DNA of 16,842 nucleotides from NCBI GenBank assembly GCA_025356735.1, contig JANXRT010000461.1, positions 1 through 16,842 of the forward strand. Reading direction: 5' to 3'. The translations under genes and the position numbers were made by a program. Source of the stretch: Acetobacteraceae bacterium (GTDB taxonomy: Bacteria; Pseudomonadota; Alphaproteobacteria; Acetobacterales; Acetobacteraceae). Of the stretch, positions 7,649-13,512 are shown piece by piece (within the stretch, counting starts at the first letter, position 1; each line of letters opens with the position of its first letter). A model generated the notes under the pieces. It was given only the letters and a program-made list of their open reading frames with translations, did not search any database and was not told the DNA's origin.

Positions 7649-7822
7649 AAGCATGGGGCTCTGCCCCAAACCCCGCAGAAGGGCCGTCGCCCCTTTGAAC
7701 CCCTCTACTAGGTCAGGCGCACCAGGGCGCTACCCCGGCGGGGTTTGGGGCGTAGCAGGCAAAGGTTCCGACTGGCCTGCTTGGGCCAGTTGGAATGCCT
7801 GCGGAGGGAGAGCCCCATGCTT
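7649..7822. repeat. Nested extragenic palindromic element, copy A
   Basis: The left arm is 28 nt (7649-7676), beginning AAGCATGGGGCTCT and ending GCCCCAAACCCCGC. Its exact complement is present in two pieces: 7738-7751 pairs with the inner 14 nt and 7809-7822 with the outer 14 nt. Between the pieces (7752-7808) sits a 57-nt segment that is itself a strong hairpin: arms 7755-7777 and 7784-7802, with one mismatch and a 4-nt bulge. The centre contains GGGCGCTACCCCGG. Copies B, C and D elsewhere in the window share these motifs. It has no coding content and lies between the MFS gene and the first pseudogene. It is probably a REP- or MITE-like repeat and may also terminate transcription. Confidence 0.8.
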
Positions 7823-7856
7823 GTTCTCTCAAAGGCTACAGAACATCCTCTTCAGG

Positions 7857-8263
7857 ATGTCATCATCCCGACCGCCTACGACCGCGGCGATTTCCACGAT
7901 GGTGCTGGTGCCGCAGGTGGTCGATGCCCGCCCGACGTGCCGGTGCTGTTCGCGGTCGGCACCGACGACGCGGCGCGCCGCCGCGTGCGCACCGGAAAGA
8001 CCGTGCGGCTGACCAAAAGCCGGCTGTCGGAGGCGTGGGAGCGGCCGGACGCGCCCGGCTACCTGCTGCCGCCGCTGCAAGGGATTCTCTACAATGAGGC
8101 GCACGCTCGCGTGGTCCGCGCCCAGCGCGCCCACCTGTGCTTGATCCCGGCTGGCCAGGTCGTCGGCACCCTAACCGGCGAGACCTCGGTGCGGGAGGTG
8201 ATGTATCAGATGCAGACGGAGTACCTAACCGCTATGGAACGCATCTCTGGGAGTCTGGCATGA
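7857..8263 (+). pseudogene. Nitronate monooxygenase remnant (C-terminal part, frameshifted)
   Basis: Two reading frames carry pieces of one 2-nitropropane dioxygenase/nitronate monooxygenase. Frame 0 (from 7857) reads TTAAISTMVLVPQVVDA, the conserved FMN/phosphate-region strand. After a one-base loss near 7930-7938 the next frame reads DVPVLFAVG, then VRTGKTVRLTKSRLSEAW, LPPLQGILYNEA and PAGQVVGTLTGETSVREVM, the family's C-terminal blocks. Roughly the first half of the TIM barrel is missing, and the stretch between DVPVL and the TGK block is shortened. An apparent ORF from ATG 7817 (148 aa, with GGAGG upstream) crosses from the palindromic repeat into the remnant, so it could be predicted as a hypothetical protein; it is unlikely to be functional. 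The TGA overlaps the next start codon (ATGA, 8260-8263), showing the original operon order. Confidence 0.75.
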
Positions 8264-8523
8264 TCCCGCGCACGATCTTCAGCCCCGAGCACGACCTGTT
8301 TCGCGATCAGGTGCGGCGGTTCATTGGCGCCGAAATAAACCCCTACCACGCCGACTGGGAAAAGGCCGGCATCGTGCCGCGCTCGGCCTGGCACGCGGCC
8401 GGCAAGCTCGGGCTGCTATGCACCGAGGTGCCGCAGGAATATGGCGGCGCCGGCGGCGACTTTCTGTTCGGCACCATAATGATCGAGGAGATGGCGCGCG
8501 CCGGCGCCCGCATCGGCCTGTCG
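8260..8523 (+). pseudogene. Acyl-CoA dehydrogenase N-terminal fragment
   Basis: ATG 8260 opens about 88 residues of a clear acyl-CoA dehydrogenase N-terminal helical domain: IPRTIFSPEHDLFRDQVRRF, GIVPRSAWHAAGKLGLLC, VPQEYGGAGGDFLFG and MIEEMARAGARIGL. Family members are about 380 residues and need the middle beta domain and C-terminal helices with the catalytic Glu; all of that is gone. After about 8523 the frame stays open to 8751 but reads unrelated sequence, part of it shadowing the next gene in another frame. This looks like a deletion joining the fragment to the neighbouring transporter gene. Translational overlap (ATGA) with the nitronate monooxygenase remnant indicates they were once coupled. 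Confidence 0.85.
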
Positions 8524-8602
8524 CCGGAGACGTTGAGGAAAACAAACCCGCTTCTGATCGGCTGCCACGTCAATGGAGACCATGGTCGCGTTCACCGCGT
8601 AG

Positions 8603-9696
8603 GAGCACCTCGGCGGCACTGGCTCGATCGCCTGTGCCCGCAAGGCCATCACCGAGATGGCCGGCAGGCACGGCCTCAACGTCGAGCTGCTGACCGACGA
8701 CCATCAAAACAAGCCCGATATCGGCGCCTCGATCGCGCGGCAGTGGATTGATGACGGCGTCGATGCGCTGCTCGAATTTAACAACTCGGCCATCGCGCTC
8801 GCGGTCAACAATTTGGTGCGCGAGCATGACAAAGTGATGCTCGCCAACAACGTCGGCTCCGGCCTGCTCAGCGGTAAGCAGTGCTCGCCCAACAACACGC
8901 ATTGGGTGTTCGACATCGCGGAACTTGCTCGCGTGATGGGCACCGCGCTGACGGCGGAGGACGGCGACAGCTGGTATTTCATCCGCGCCGACTATGTGTT
9001 CGGCAAAATCTTGCTAAAAACACCGCTGCGATCGTCAGGGCGCGCGGCGGCAAGATCCTCGGTGAGACGGCGCTGCCGCTCGGCACCGCGGAATTTGCCT
9101 CCGCGTTGCTGACCGCCAAGGCGTCCGGCGCCAAGGTGATCGCCTTCGCGCTCGCCGGCCATGACCTCCTAAGCTGCATCAAGCAGGCGGCGGAGCTCGG
9201 CATCGGCCGTAGCGAGCAGCGGCTCGGCGCGGTGATCATGTACGCGCAGGATGTCCACGCGCTCGGCCTGCCGACGGCACAGGGCCTGCAACTGGCCGAA
9301 TCGTTCTATTGGGACCTGAATGACCGCAGCCGGTCCTTCGCCAAACGCATGCTGCCGCGCACCGGCGGCGTGCCGTCCAACATGGGCCAAGCCGGCGCGT
9401 ATTCCTCCGTGCTGCACTACCTGAAAGCGGTGGCGGCACTCGGGCCGGAGTCAGCAAAGGCCTCCGGCCGCGCCACCGTCGCGCGCATGAAGCAGATCCC
9501 GATCGAAGACGACGTGCTGACCAATGCCCGCATCCGCGAGGATGGCCGCGTGGTCAGCGACGTCTATCTGTTCGAGGTCATGAAACCCGACGAAAGCAAG
9601 GGTGAGTGGGACCTGTATCATGTCCGCCGGAAGCTCGGCCCGACCGAGGCTTGGCGTCCGATGTCCGAGGGTGGGTGCCCGCTGGTTAGTGGGTAA
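8603..9696 (+). pseudogene. ABC transporter substrate-binding protein (Peripla_BP_6, branched-chain amino acid type), broken
   Basis: Frame 2 reads GGTGSIACARKAITEMAG, LLTDDHQNKPDIGASIARQWID, NNSAIALAVNNLV and DSWYFIRADYVFGKILLK. Then at an A5 run (9016-9020) the homology moves to frame 1: NTAAIVRARGGKILGETALPLGTAEFASALL, through ALGLPTAQGLQLAESFYWDLND and INDF-equivalent VLTNARIREDGRVVSD to the stop at 9694-9696. One extra A would restore a continuous gene there. Upstream an in-frame TAG (8600-8602) follows MVAFTA, and the signal peptide and first strand are missing. The family delivers branched-chain amino acids, amides or aromatic acids to Liv-type permeases; no permease genes are in the window. 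With both the N-terminal loss and the frameshift, a pseudogene is the best call. Confidence 0.85.
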
Positions 9697-9698
9697 AA

Positions 9699-9816
9699 AA
9701 GCATTGGGCTCTATCCCACATCCCACCCCGCTTCCAAGCATTGGGGGCTGTCGCCCCGTTAAACCCTTTATTTAGGTTAGGCGCTCCCGGGCGCTACCCG
9801 GGCGGGGTTTGAGGCG
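9699..9816. repeat. Extragenic palindromic element, copy B
   Basis: Diverged copy of the element at 7649. It starts AAGCATTGGGCTCT, has a second AAGCATTGGGGGCT start at 9736, shares CTGTCGCCCC and a TAGGT.AGGCGC middle, and ends GGGCGCTACCCGGGCGGGGTTTG-like (right end near 9816). It begins 3 bp after the substrate-binding pseudogene stop and runs into the 3' end of the LysR gene, whose stop (9777-9779) lies within it. Confidence 0.72.
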
Positions 9817-10733
9817 GCGCCCCAGCCTTCCTGAAGGCCTGAAAGGGCTGGATCACTACGGAACTCCTCAACCAGAAAATCAATAACCGCTCGGGTTCGC
9901 GGCGCCAGGTTGCGCTGGCTTGGATAGATGGCGTGGACCGCGACGGGTGCCGGATGCCATGCCGAAAGAACGTTGCACATGGTTCCGGAGCAGAGCTCGG
10001 CGTGGATCAGCCAGCCGGGCAGCAGCGCCAGCCCCAGACCCGAGGTCACGGCGGCGCAGGCGGCATCGACGCTGTTGGTGCGGAACGGGCCGCCGACCTC
10101 GATTTCCCTCGCGTCCTCGCCGCTTTCAAGCCGCCAGGTATTGGAATGGGCGACCCGGTTGACCAGGATGCAGTCATGGCCGGCAAGGTCCTCGGGGGTC
10201 CGCGGTTCGGGCCGCCGAGCGAGGTAGTCCGCCGAACCCACCACGATCAGCGAGATGGTGCCGATGCGGCGCGCGATCAGCGAGGTCTCGGTGAGCTCGC
10301 CAAGCCGCACGGCGACGTCGATGCCGTCATGGACAAGATCGGAGATGTGATCGCTCATCACCAGGTCGATCTTAAGTTCCGGATAGCGCGCCAGCAACCG
10401 GTGCAGGCGGGGCGCTAGGCCGACGCGCCCGAAGGTGACGCCGGCGCCGAGCCGGACCAGGCCGGCGAGCCCGGACTGGCGGCCGACTGCGCCCTCCGCC
10501 CGCTCGACCGACTCCAGCACCAGGCGGGCATGACCGAGCAGGTCCTGGCCGTCCTCGGTGAGGGCGAGGCTGCGAGTGGTGCGATGCAGCAGGCGGGCGC
10601 CAAGATGTTCCTCCAGCGAGACGAGCTGGCGGGAGATGGCGGGCTGGGTGACGCCCAGCTCCCGCGCGACGGCGGTGAAGGAGCGGGTTTCGGCGACCCG
10701 GAGGAAAACACGCAGGGCAGCGAGCAGGTCCAT
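9777..10733 (-). CDS. LysR-family transcriptional regulator
   Basis: A 318-residue LysR regulator. The winged helix-turn-helix is at residues 1-60 (LLAALRVFLRVAETRSFTAVARELGVTQPAISRQLVSLEEHLGARLLHRT), followed by the linker helix to about 88 and the periplasmic-binding-like effector domain (about 91-290: VRLGAGVTFGRVGLAP, DGIDVAVRLGEL, SGLGLALLPGWL). The type is close to the subgroup that commonly controls a divergent oxidoreductase or exporter. The last 14 residues (GAASNPARVAPGSA) are encoded by palindromic repeat B, so the C-terminus has been replaced or extended by repeat DNA. The domain itself seems complete before that. The start MDLLAALRVF is typical; GGAG precedes it by about 10 nt. 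The divergent neighbours are two small exported proteins with a palindrome in between, a likely target and autoregulation site. Confidence 0.93.
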   Translation of the reverse strand: MDLLAALRVFLRVAETRSFTAVARELGVTQPAISRQLVSLEEHLGARLLHRTTRSLALTEDGQDLLGHARLVLESVERAEGAVGRQSGLAGLVRLGAGVTFGRVGLAPRLHRLLARYPELKIDLVMSDHISDLVHDGIDVAVRLGELTETSLIARRIGTISLIVVGSADYLARRPEPRTPEDLAGHDCILVNRVAHSNTWRLESGEDAREIEVGGPFRTNSVDAACAAVTSGLGLALLPGWLIHAELCSGTMCNVLSAWHPAPVAVHAIYPSQRNLAPRTRAVIDFLVEEFRSDPALSGLQEGWGAASNPARVAPGSA

Positions 10734-10769
10734 GGCATCAGCACTCCGACGGTTGGAAGGTCATTCCAT

Positions 10770-10785
10770 ACCTATCGGCATAGGT
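10770..10785. promoter_or_regulatory. Palindrome in the LysR / small-protein divergent region, candidate operator
   Basis: ACCTAT-CGGC-ATAGGT is a perfect 6-bp inverted repeat with a 4-nt spacer, 37 bp upstream of the LysR start and about 135 bp upstream of the 45-residue gene. LysR proteins bind interrupted AT-rich dyads of this sort in divergent promoters. The position and symmetry fit; binding by this regulator is inference. Confidence 0.5.
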
Positions 10786-10920
10786 GTTGTGTCGAGCCCG
10801 CGCATTCAATCGGCTGATGCATGGTGCCACCTCCCCGTCTGACGAAGCCCCGATGAAGGCTCCTTCGCCAACCGCAACCCGAAGTCGCCGCCGCAAGCGA
10901 CGCCACCAGGAGACCTTATC

Positions 10921-11058
10921 ATGCGCAACATCCTCTTTGCCGCCATGGCGACTTTGGCCGTCGTGTTCTCGGGTCCGGTCCGCTCCGACATTCCGGCTCC
11001 CGGCCATCATGGCCCGGCGGTTCCGGCCATCGTGAACGACTTTGGCGGGCTTGGCTGA
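10921..11058 (+). CDS. Small secreted peptide, 45 aa, unknown function
   Basis: A short ORF of 45 codons with a good ribosome site (AGGAG at 10908-10912, 8 nt before ATG). The first 22 residues form a classic Sec signal peptide: positive MRN, a hydrophobic stretch ILFAAMATLAVVFSG, then PVRS as a cleavage-side region. The mature part would be about 23 residues, rich in Pro, Gly, His and Ala (DIPAPGHHGPAVPAIVNDFGG). No family is recognised. It is the first gene divergent from LysR, so regulation by LysR is plausible. The adjacent hairpins (11062-11119) may end its transcript or separate it from the next small gene. Being short, it could be chance, but the strong Shine-Dalgarno plus signal peptide argue against that. 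Confidence 0.55.
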   Translation: MRNILFAAMATLAVVFSGPVRSDIPAPGHHGPAVPAIVNDFGGLG

Positions 11059-11061
11059 ACA

Positions 11062-11119
11062 GTTGGGCGTAAGCCCGACTTGAGGATCAAGGCTGGCCGG
11101 TGGAGCAAGCTCCGCCGGC
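11062..11119 (+). terminator. Two hairpins between the small secreted-protein genes
   Basis: First hairpin: GTTGGGC (11062-11068) with GCCCGAC (11073-11079), loop GTAA, one G-U pair. Second: GCCGGTGGAGC (11096-11106) with GCTCCGCCGGC (11109-11119), one G-U pair, followed by TTTCCTT. The second resembles an intrinsic terminator with an imperfect T-tract and may be an attenuator for the 92-residue gene. Confidence 0.5.
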
Positions 11120-11140
11120 TTTCCTTGAGAGGAGGCTGGA

Positions 11141-11419
11141 ATGTTACGGACCGCCCTAGCCATTGCGCTAACCGCCCGGTTGCTTGGTGGCTTGGCGTGG
11201 GCTAGTGGGCTGCCTACTCCTGCTGGGCCGACGCCCGCCGGCTACAAGGATCCGGCGCTGCTATGCGAATTCCAGCGTCAGGTGGTGTTCCATGCGCCGG
11301 AGGAATGGACGATCGCGCGATCAATGCGGAATGTGCCGCGACCTGACCTTCGCGGACGCGTGGTCAGCGATTTGTGTCCGTTCGTGGGCAAGAAACGCGC
11401 CAAGAGCAAAGGCAACTAA
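11141..11419 (+). CDS. Small exported protein, 92 aa, unknown function
   Basis: A 92-residue protein with a likely Sec signal peptide: MLRTALAIALTARLLGGLAWASG, with A-W-A before a cleavage site near residue 21-22. The mature part is about 70 residues: a Pro-rich start, a central segment LLCEFQRQVVFHAPEEW, and a basic tail KKRAKSKGN. There are two cysteines, at 42 and 79, which could form one disulphide in the periplasm. I do not recognise a family. The start is well supported by GAGAGGAGG ending 5 nt before ATG. It lies 82 bp after the 45-residue secreted ORF with a hairpin between, and 208 bp before the patatin gene. Together the two small genes look like a LysR-adjacent exported pair. Confidence 0.62.
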   Translation: MLRTALAIALTARLLGGLAWASGLPTPAGPTPAGYKDPALLCEFQRQVVFHAPEEWTIARSMRNVPRPDLRGRVVSDLCPFVGKKRAKSKGN

Positions 11420-11438
11420 GACCTGTATCACGGCCGCC

Positions 11439-11461
11439 ATTTGAGGCAGAGTCCCATGCTT
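11439..11461. repeat. Right-end fragment of the palindromic element, copy D
   Basis: ATTTGAGGCAGAGTCCCATG plus CTT matches the right end of the element (GTTTGGGGCAGAGCCCCATG plus CTT, as reconstructed from copies A and C) with three substitutions. No left arm is seen. It lies between the 92-residue gene and the patatin gene. Confidence 0.6.
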
Positions 11462-11493
11462 GTCTGCCGTTGGCGTGGCATTGGAAAACCGTC

Positions 11494-11571
11494 TGGCGGA
11501 ACATCCGCCATAAATACGCCGGCATCACGCTGCGTGAGCCTCTCATGTAAGCAAGAGGTCGAGTTTCGACC
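11494..11571. other. Two perfect short hairpins upstream of the patatin gene
   Basis: TGGCGGA-ACA-TCCGCCA (11494-11510, 7-bp stem) and GGTCGA-GTT-TCGACC (11557-11571, 6-bp stem, extendable by one pair). They sit in the 208-bp gap between the 92-residue gene and the patatin gene. There is no U-tract, so they are more likely regulatory or structural than terminators. The rest of the gap shows only the copy D repeat fragment. Confidence 0.4.
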
Positions 11572-11627
11572 TTCGTTGCCTGGGTTACTTGTCAGGGAAC
11601 CTGGACGGCTTCGATGGCTTGAGCAGC

Positions 11628-12791
11628 ATGGACTCAGTAGAAACTCATGCCGGGCCACGCTCCGGACCTCACACCCAGACTGGCAGACGGGAAGTGTCCC
11701 TTGTTCTTGCCGGCGGCATTGCGCTAGGCGCCTACGAAGCCGGTGCCTACGCGGAGTTGCATACACACGCGGACATGCGCCCGGCCTGGCTGGCGGCATC
11801 CTCCATCGGCGCGGTGAATGCCGCGATCATCGCCGGTTCGCCGCCCGATCAGCGCGTCGCGCGGTTGCGTCAATTCTGGGAGGCGACGGCCGATGATCCG
11901 CTGCCGTTCACCTCGTTCTGGTTCGGCGTCCCTGCGTCAGGGTTTTGGCGGCAGGCGCTGAACGAGCGCAGCGCGATGGACGCGTTGCTGTATGGCCGGC
12001 CCGGGGTGTTCCGCCCGCGCCTGGCGCCCGGCTTCCAGGTTGGCGTCCAGGATGTCCGCGCGCTGTTCGACCTTGCGCCGCTGCGCGACCGACTGAACGA
12101 CATCATCGATTTCGATTTGCTGAACGGTTATAGAAGCCGGGGAACAACGCGTCTCAGTGTGTCCTGCACGGACGTTGTCAGCGGTGACCGGGTGGTGTTC
12201 GACACCGGCCGGGGCGACTGCATCGGCGTGGACCATATATTGGCGTCGAGTGCGCTGCTGCCGCTGTTCGCGCCGATCGAGATCGACGGACGGCTGCTGG
12301 GCGACGGTGCGCTGGCGGCGAACACCCCGCTTGACCTGGTGCTGGATGATAACGCGGACGATGACCTGCTGTGCTTCGTGGTGGAGTTGTTTGAACGCAG
12401 CGGCAGCCGTCCGCAGACCCTGGCCGCTTCGGCCAATCGGGCCGGCGACCTGATATTCGGTAACCAGACCCGCCGCATCCTGGAGGGGCGCCAGCGCGAG
12501 TACCGGCTGCGGCATCTGATTGGGACGCTTGCCAGCCACCTTCCGGCTGGGCTTGAAAACGATCCGGACGTTGCGGCCGTGGTGGCTGAACGGCGAACCG
12601 GCCGGGCGACGGTTGCCATCATGGCCTACCGGGGCGGACTCGACGAAGCCGGGTTGCTGAAGGCGTTCGATTTCTCCCGCGCGACGCTGACCGACCGTTG
12701 GCAGGCGGGCGAGGCCGCGATGCGCGATGCGATAACTAGGGTAGCGGCAGCCCCCGCGGATGCGGCGCTCACCGTGATCGATGTTCGATAG
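11628..12791 (+). CDS. Patatin-like phospholipase
   Basis: A 387-residue patatin-fold lipase that would cleave acyl esters with a Ser-Asp dyad. Seen: a glycine-rich oxyanion loop LVLAGGIALGAYEAGAYAEL (about 26-43), the nucleophile elbow ASSIGAVNAA with Ser59 in the AxSxG form (the first glycine of GxSxG replaced by Ala), and the DGA motif with catalytic Asp226 in LLGDGALAANTP. The second half (260-387) is a helical region common in bacterial patatins. There is no signal peptide, so it is cytoplasmic or membrane-peripheral. ATG 11628 is chosen over TTG 11589 although neither has a strong ribosome site. It is a single-gene unit whose 3' end borders the decayed thiolase-DUF35 block on the opposite strand. 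The dyad is intact, so it is probably active; the substrate is unknown. Confidence 0.87.
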   Translation: MDSVETHAGPRSGPHTQTGRREVSLVLAGGIALGAYEAGAYAELHTHADMRPAWLAASSIGAVNAAIIAGSPPDQRVARLRQFWEATADDPLPFTSFWFGVPASGFWRQALNERSAMDALLYGRPGVFRPRLAPGFQVGVQDVRALFDLAPLRDRLNDIIDFDLLNGYRSRGTTRLSVSCTDVVSGDRVVFDTGRGDCIGVDHILASSALLPLFAPIEIDGRLLGDGALAANTPLDLVLDDNADDDLLCFVVELFERSGSRPQTLAASANRAGDLIFGNQTRRILEGRQREYRLRHLIGTLASHLPAGLENDPDVAAVVAERRTGRATVAIMAYRGGLDEAGLLKAFDFSRATLTDRWQAGEAAMRDAITRVAAAPADAALTVIDVR

Positions 12792-12839
12792 GCAAGAGCG
12801 GAGAGCGTTGCTTGATCGGGATGATCTCGCCGCGCGAGT

Positions 12840-12907
12840 GGGCCGGTCGATGGTGATGACGACTAGACCATCATCGTGCTCGGCCGGAACTTCAGGTTCG
12901 TGCGTCG
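12840..12907 (-). pseudogene. Enoyl-CoA hydratase/isomerase N-terminal remnant
   Basis: On the minus strand just after the DUF35 remnant, one frame reads THEPEVPAEHDDG followed by LVVITIDRPTRA. The VITIDRP strand is the usual first strand of crotonase-fold enzymes. No start codon remains (ACG stands where ATG is expected), and homology stops after about 23 residues, near the 3' end of the patatin gene. Gene order thiolase - DUF35 - hydratase is common in CoA-dependent degradation operons, which raises confidence in a very short match. Confidence 0.45.
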
Positions 12908-12908
12908 C

Positions 12909-13321
12909 TCAGGTTTTTTCCGGATGGAACACCGGCAGGGCGGTCCCGAGCTCGTTGCGCTCGAAACTTACTTTGACCGGCAGGCCGAGCTGGGGGTGGC
13001 CGAAGGATCAAGCCGGCCCACGCCGCGCGGGCCTTCCTCCAGATCGACGATCACCAGCGTGTAGGGCAGATCCGTTTTGAACCAAGGCATGAAGGCATGG
13101 TGAGCAACGGTCCAGCTATGCACGGTGCTGCGCCCGGTGGCCTCGACCTACTCGACGCCGAGTGAGTAGGAATGCTCGCAGACCAGTTGCGGGTAGTGCC
13201 GGAACTTCCTGCATCCGGTGCATCGTTGCAGACGCAACCTGCCATCCGCGGCCGCATCCCAGTAGGGCTGCGACTGCGTGTCGGGGTGGGGAACCGGCTT
13301 GGCTTCGACCGTGTCGTTCAT
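12909..13321 (-). pseudogene. DUF35 Zn-ribbon/OB-fold protein, broken
   Basis: From ATG 13319-13321 (minus) the frame reads MNDTVEAKPVPHPDTQSQPYW, then GRLRLQRCTGCRKFRHYPQLVCEHS, the N-terminal helix and rubredoxin-like zinc ribbon of the DUF35 family. In functional relatives a CxxC pair is followed by another; here the last Cys is Ser. An in-frame TAG at 13148-13150 stands where VEWVEATG is expected (Trp codon to stop). The OB-fold continues as VEATGRSTVHSWTVAHHAF and LPYTLVIVDLEEGPRG, then loses frame around 12990-13015 and ends in another frame as LGLPVKVSFERNELG to the TGA at 12909-12911. DUF35 proteins partner thiolases as substrate-channelling subunits. It follows the thiolase remnant by 4 nt. 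At least two lesions make it a pseudogene. Confidence 0.85.
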
Positions 13322-13325
13322 TTCT

Positions 13326-13502
13326 CTAACCCCGCGCCACTATAGCCATGGCGCCATCGCCCATGTCGCCGTAGCCGGTCACCAGCCCAATTGCCGCATT
13401 CGCCACCTGCGCCTGGCCGCCTTGCCCACGCAGTTGGCGCACAAGCTCGACGATGTGGTTCATGCCGAGCATGTGGCCCTGTGAGAGAAGTCCGCCATCA
13501 TG
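13326..13502 (-). pseudogene. Thiolase (SCP-x type acetyl-CoA acetyltransferase) C-terminal remnant
   Basis: The minus strand reads HDGGLLSQGHMLGMNHIVEL, then VRQLRGQGGQAQVANAAIG and LVTGYGDMGDGAMAIVARG to TAG at 13326-13328. This is the last 59 or so residues of an SCP-x type thiolase, including the GGLLS.GH.LGMNH block around the catalytic His. The upstream 300-plus residues are gone: homology stops at about 13502, where the oppositely oriented substrate-binding remnant begins within about 15 bp. TAG is 4 nt from the DUF35 ATG, the usual operon spacing of this pair. Confidence 0.8.
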
Positions 13503-13512
13503 TCCGTGGCCA

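Noticed and set aside
7745..7816. Upstream extension of the 148-codon frame over the palindromic repeat
   Set aside because: The extra residues are translated from the inserted hairpin and have no homology; the gene behind it is a pseudogene anyway.
8524..8751. C-terminal extension of the acyl-CoA dehydrogenase frame
   Set aside because: Homology ends near 8523. The rest reads junction sequence and then an out-of-frame shadow of the substrate-binding gene, so it is not a real novel fusion domain.
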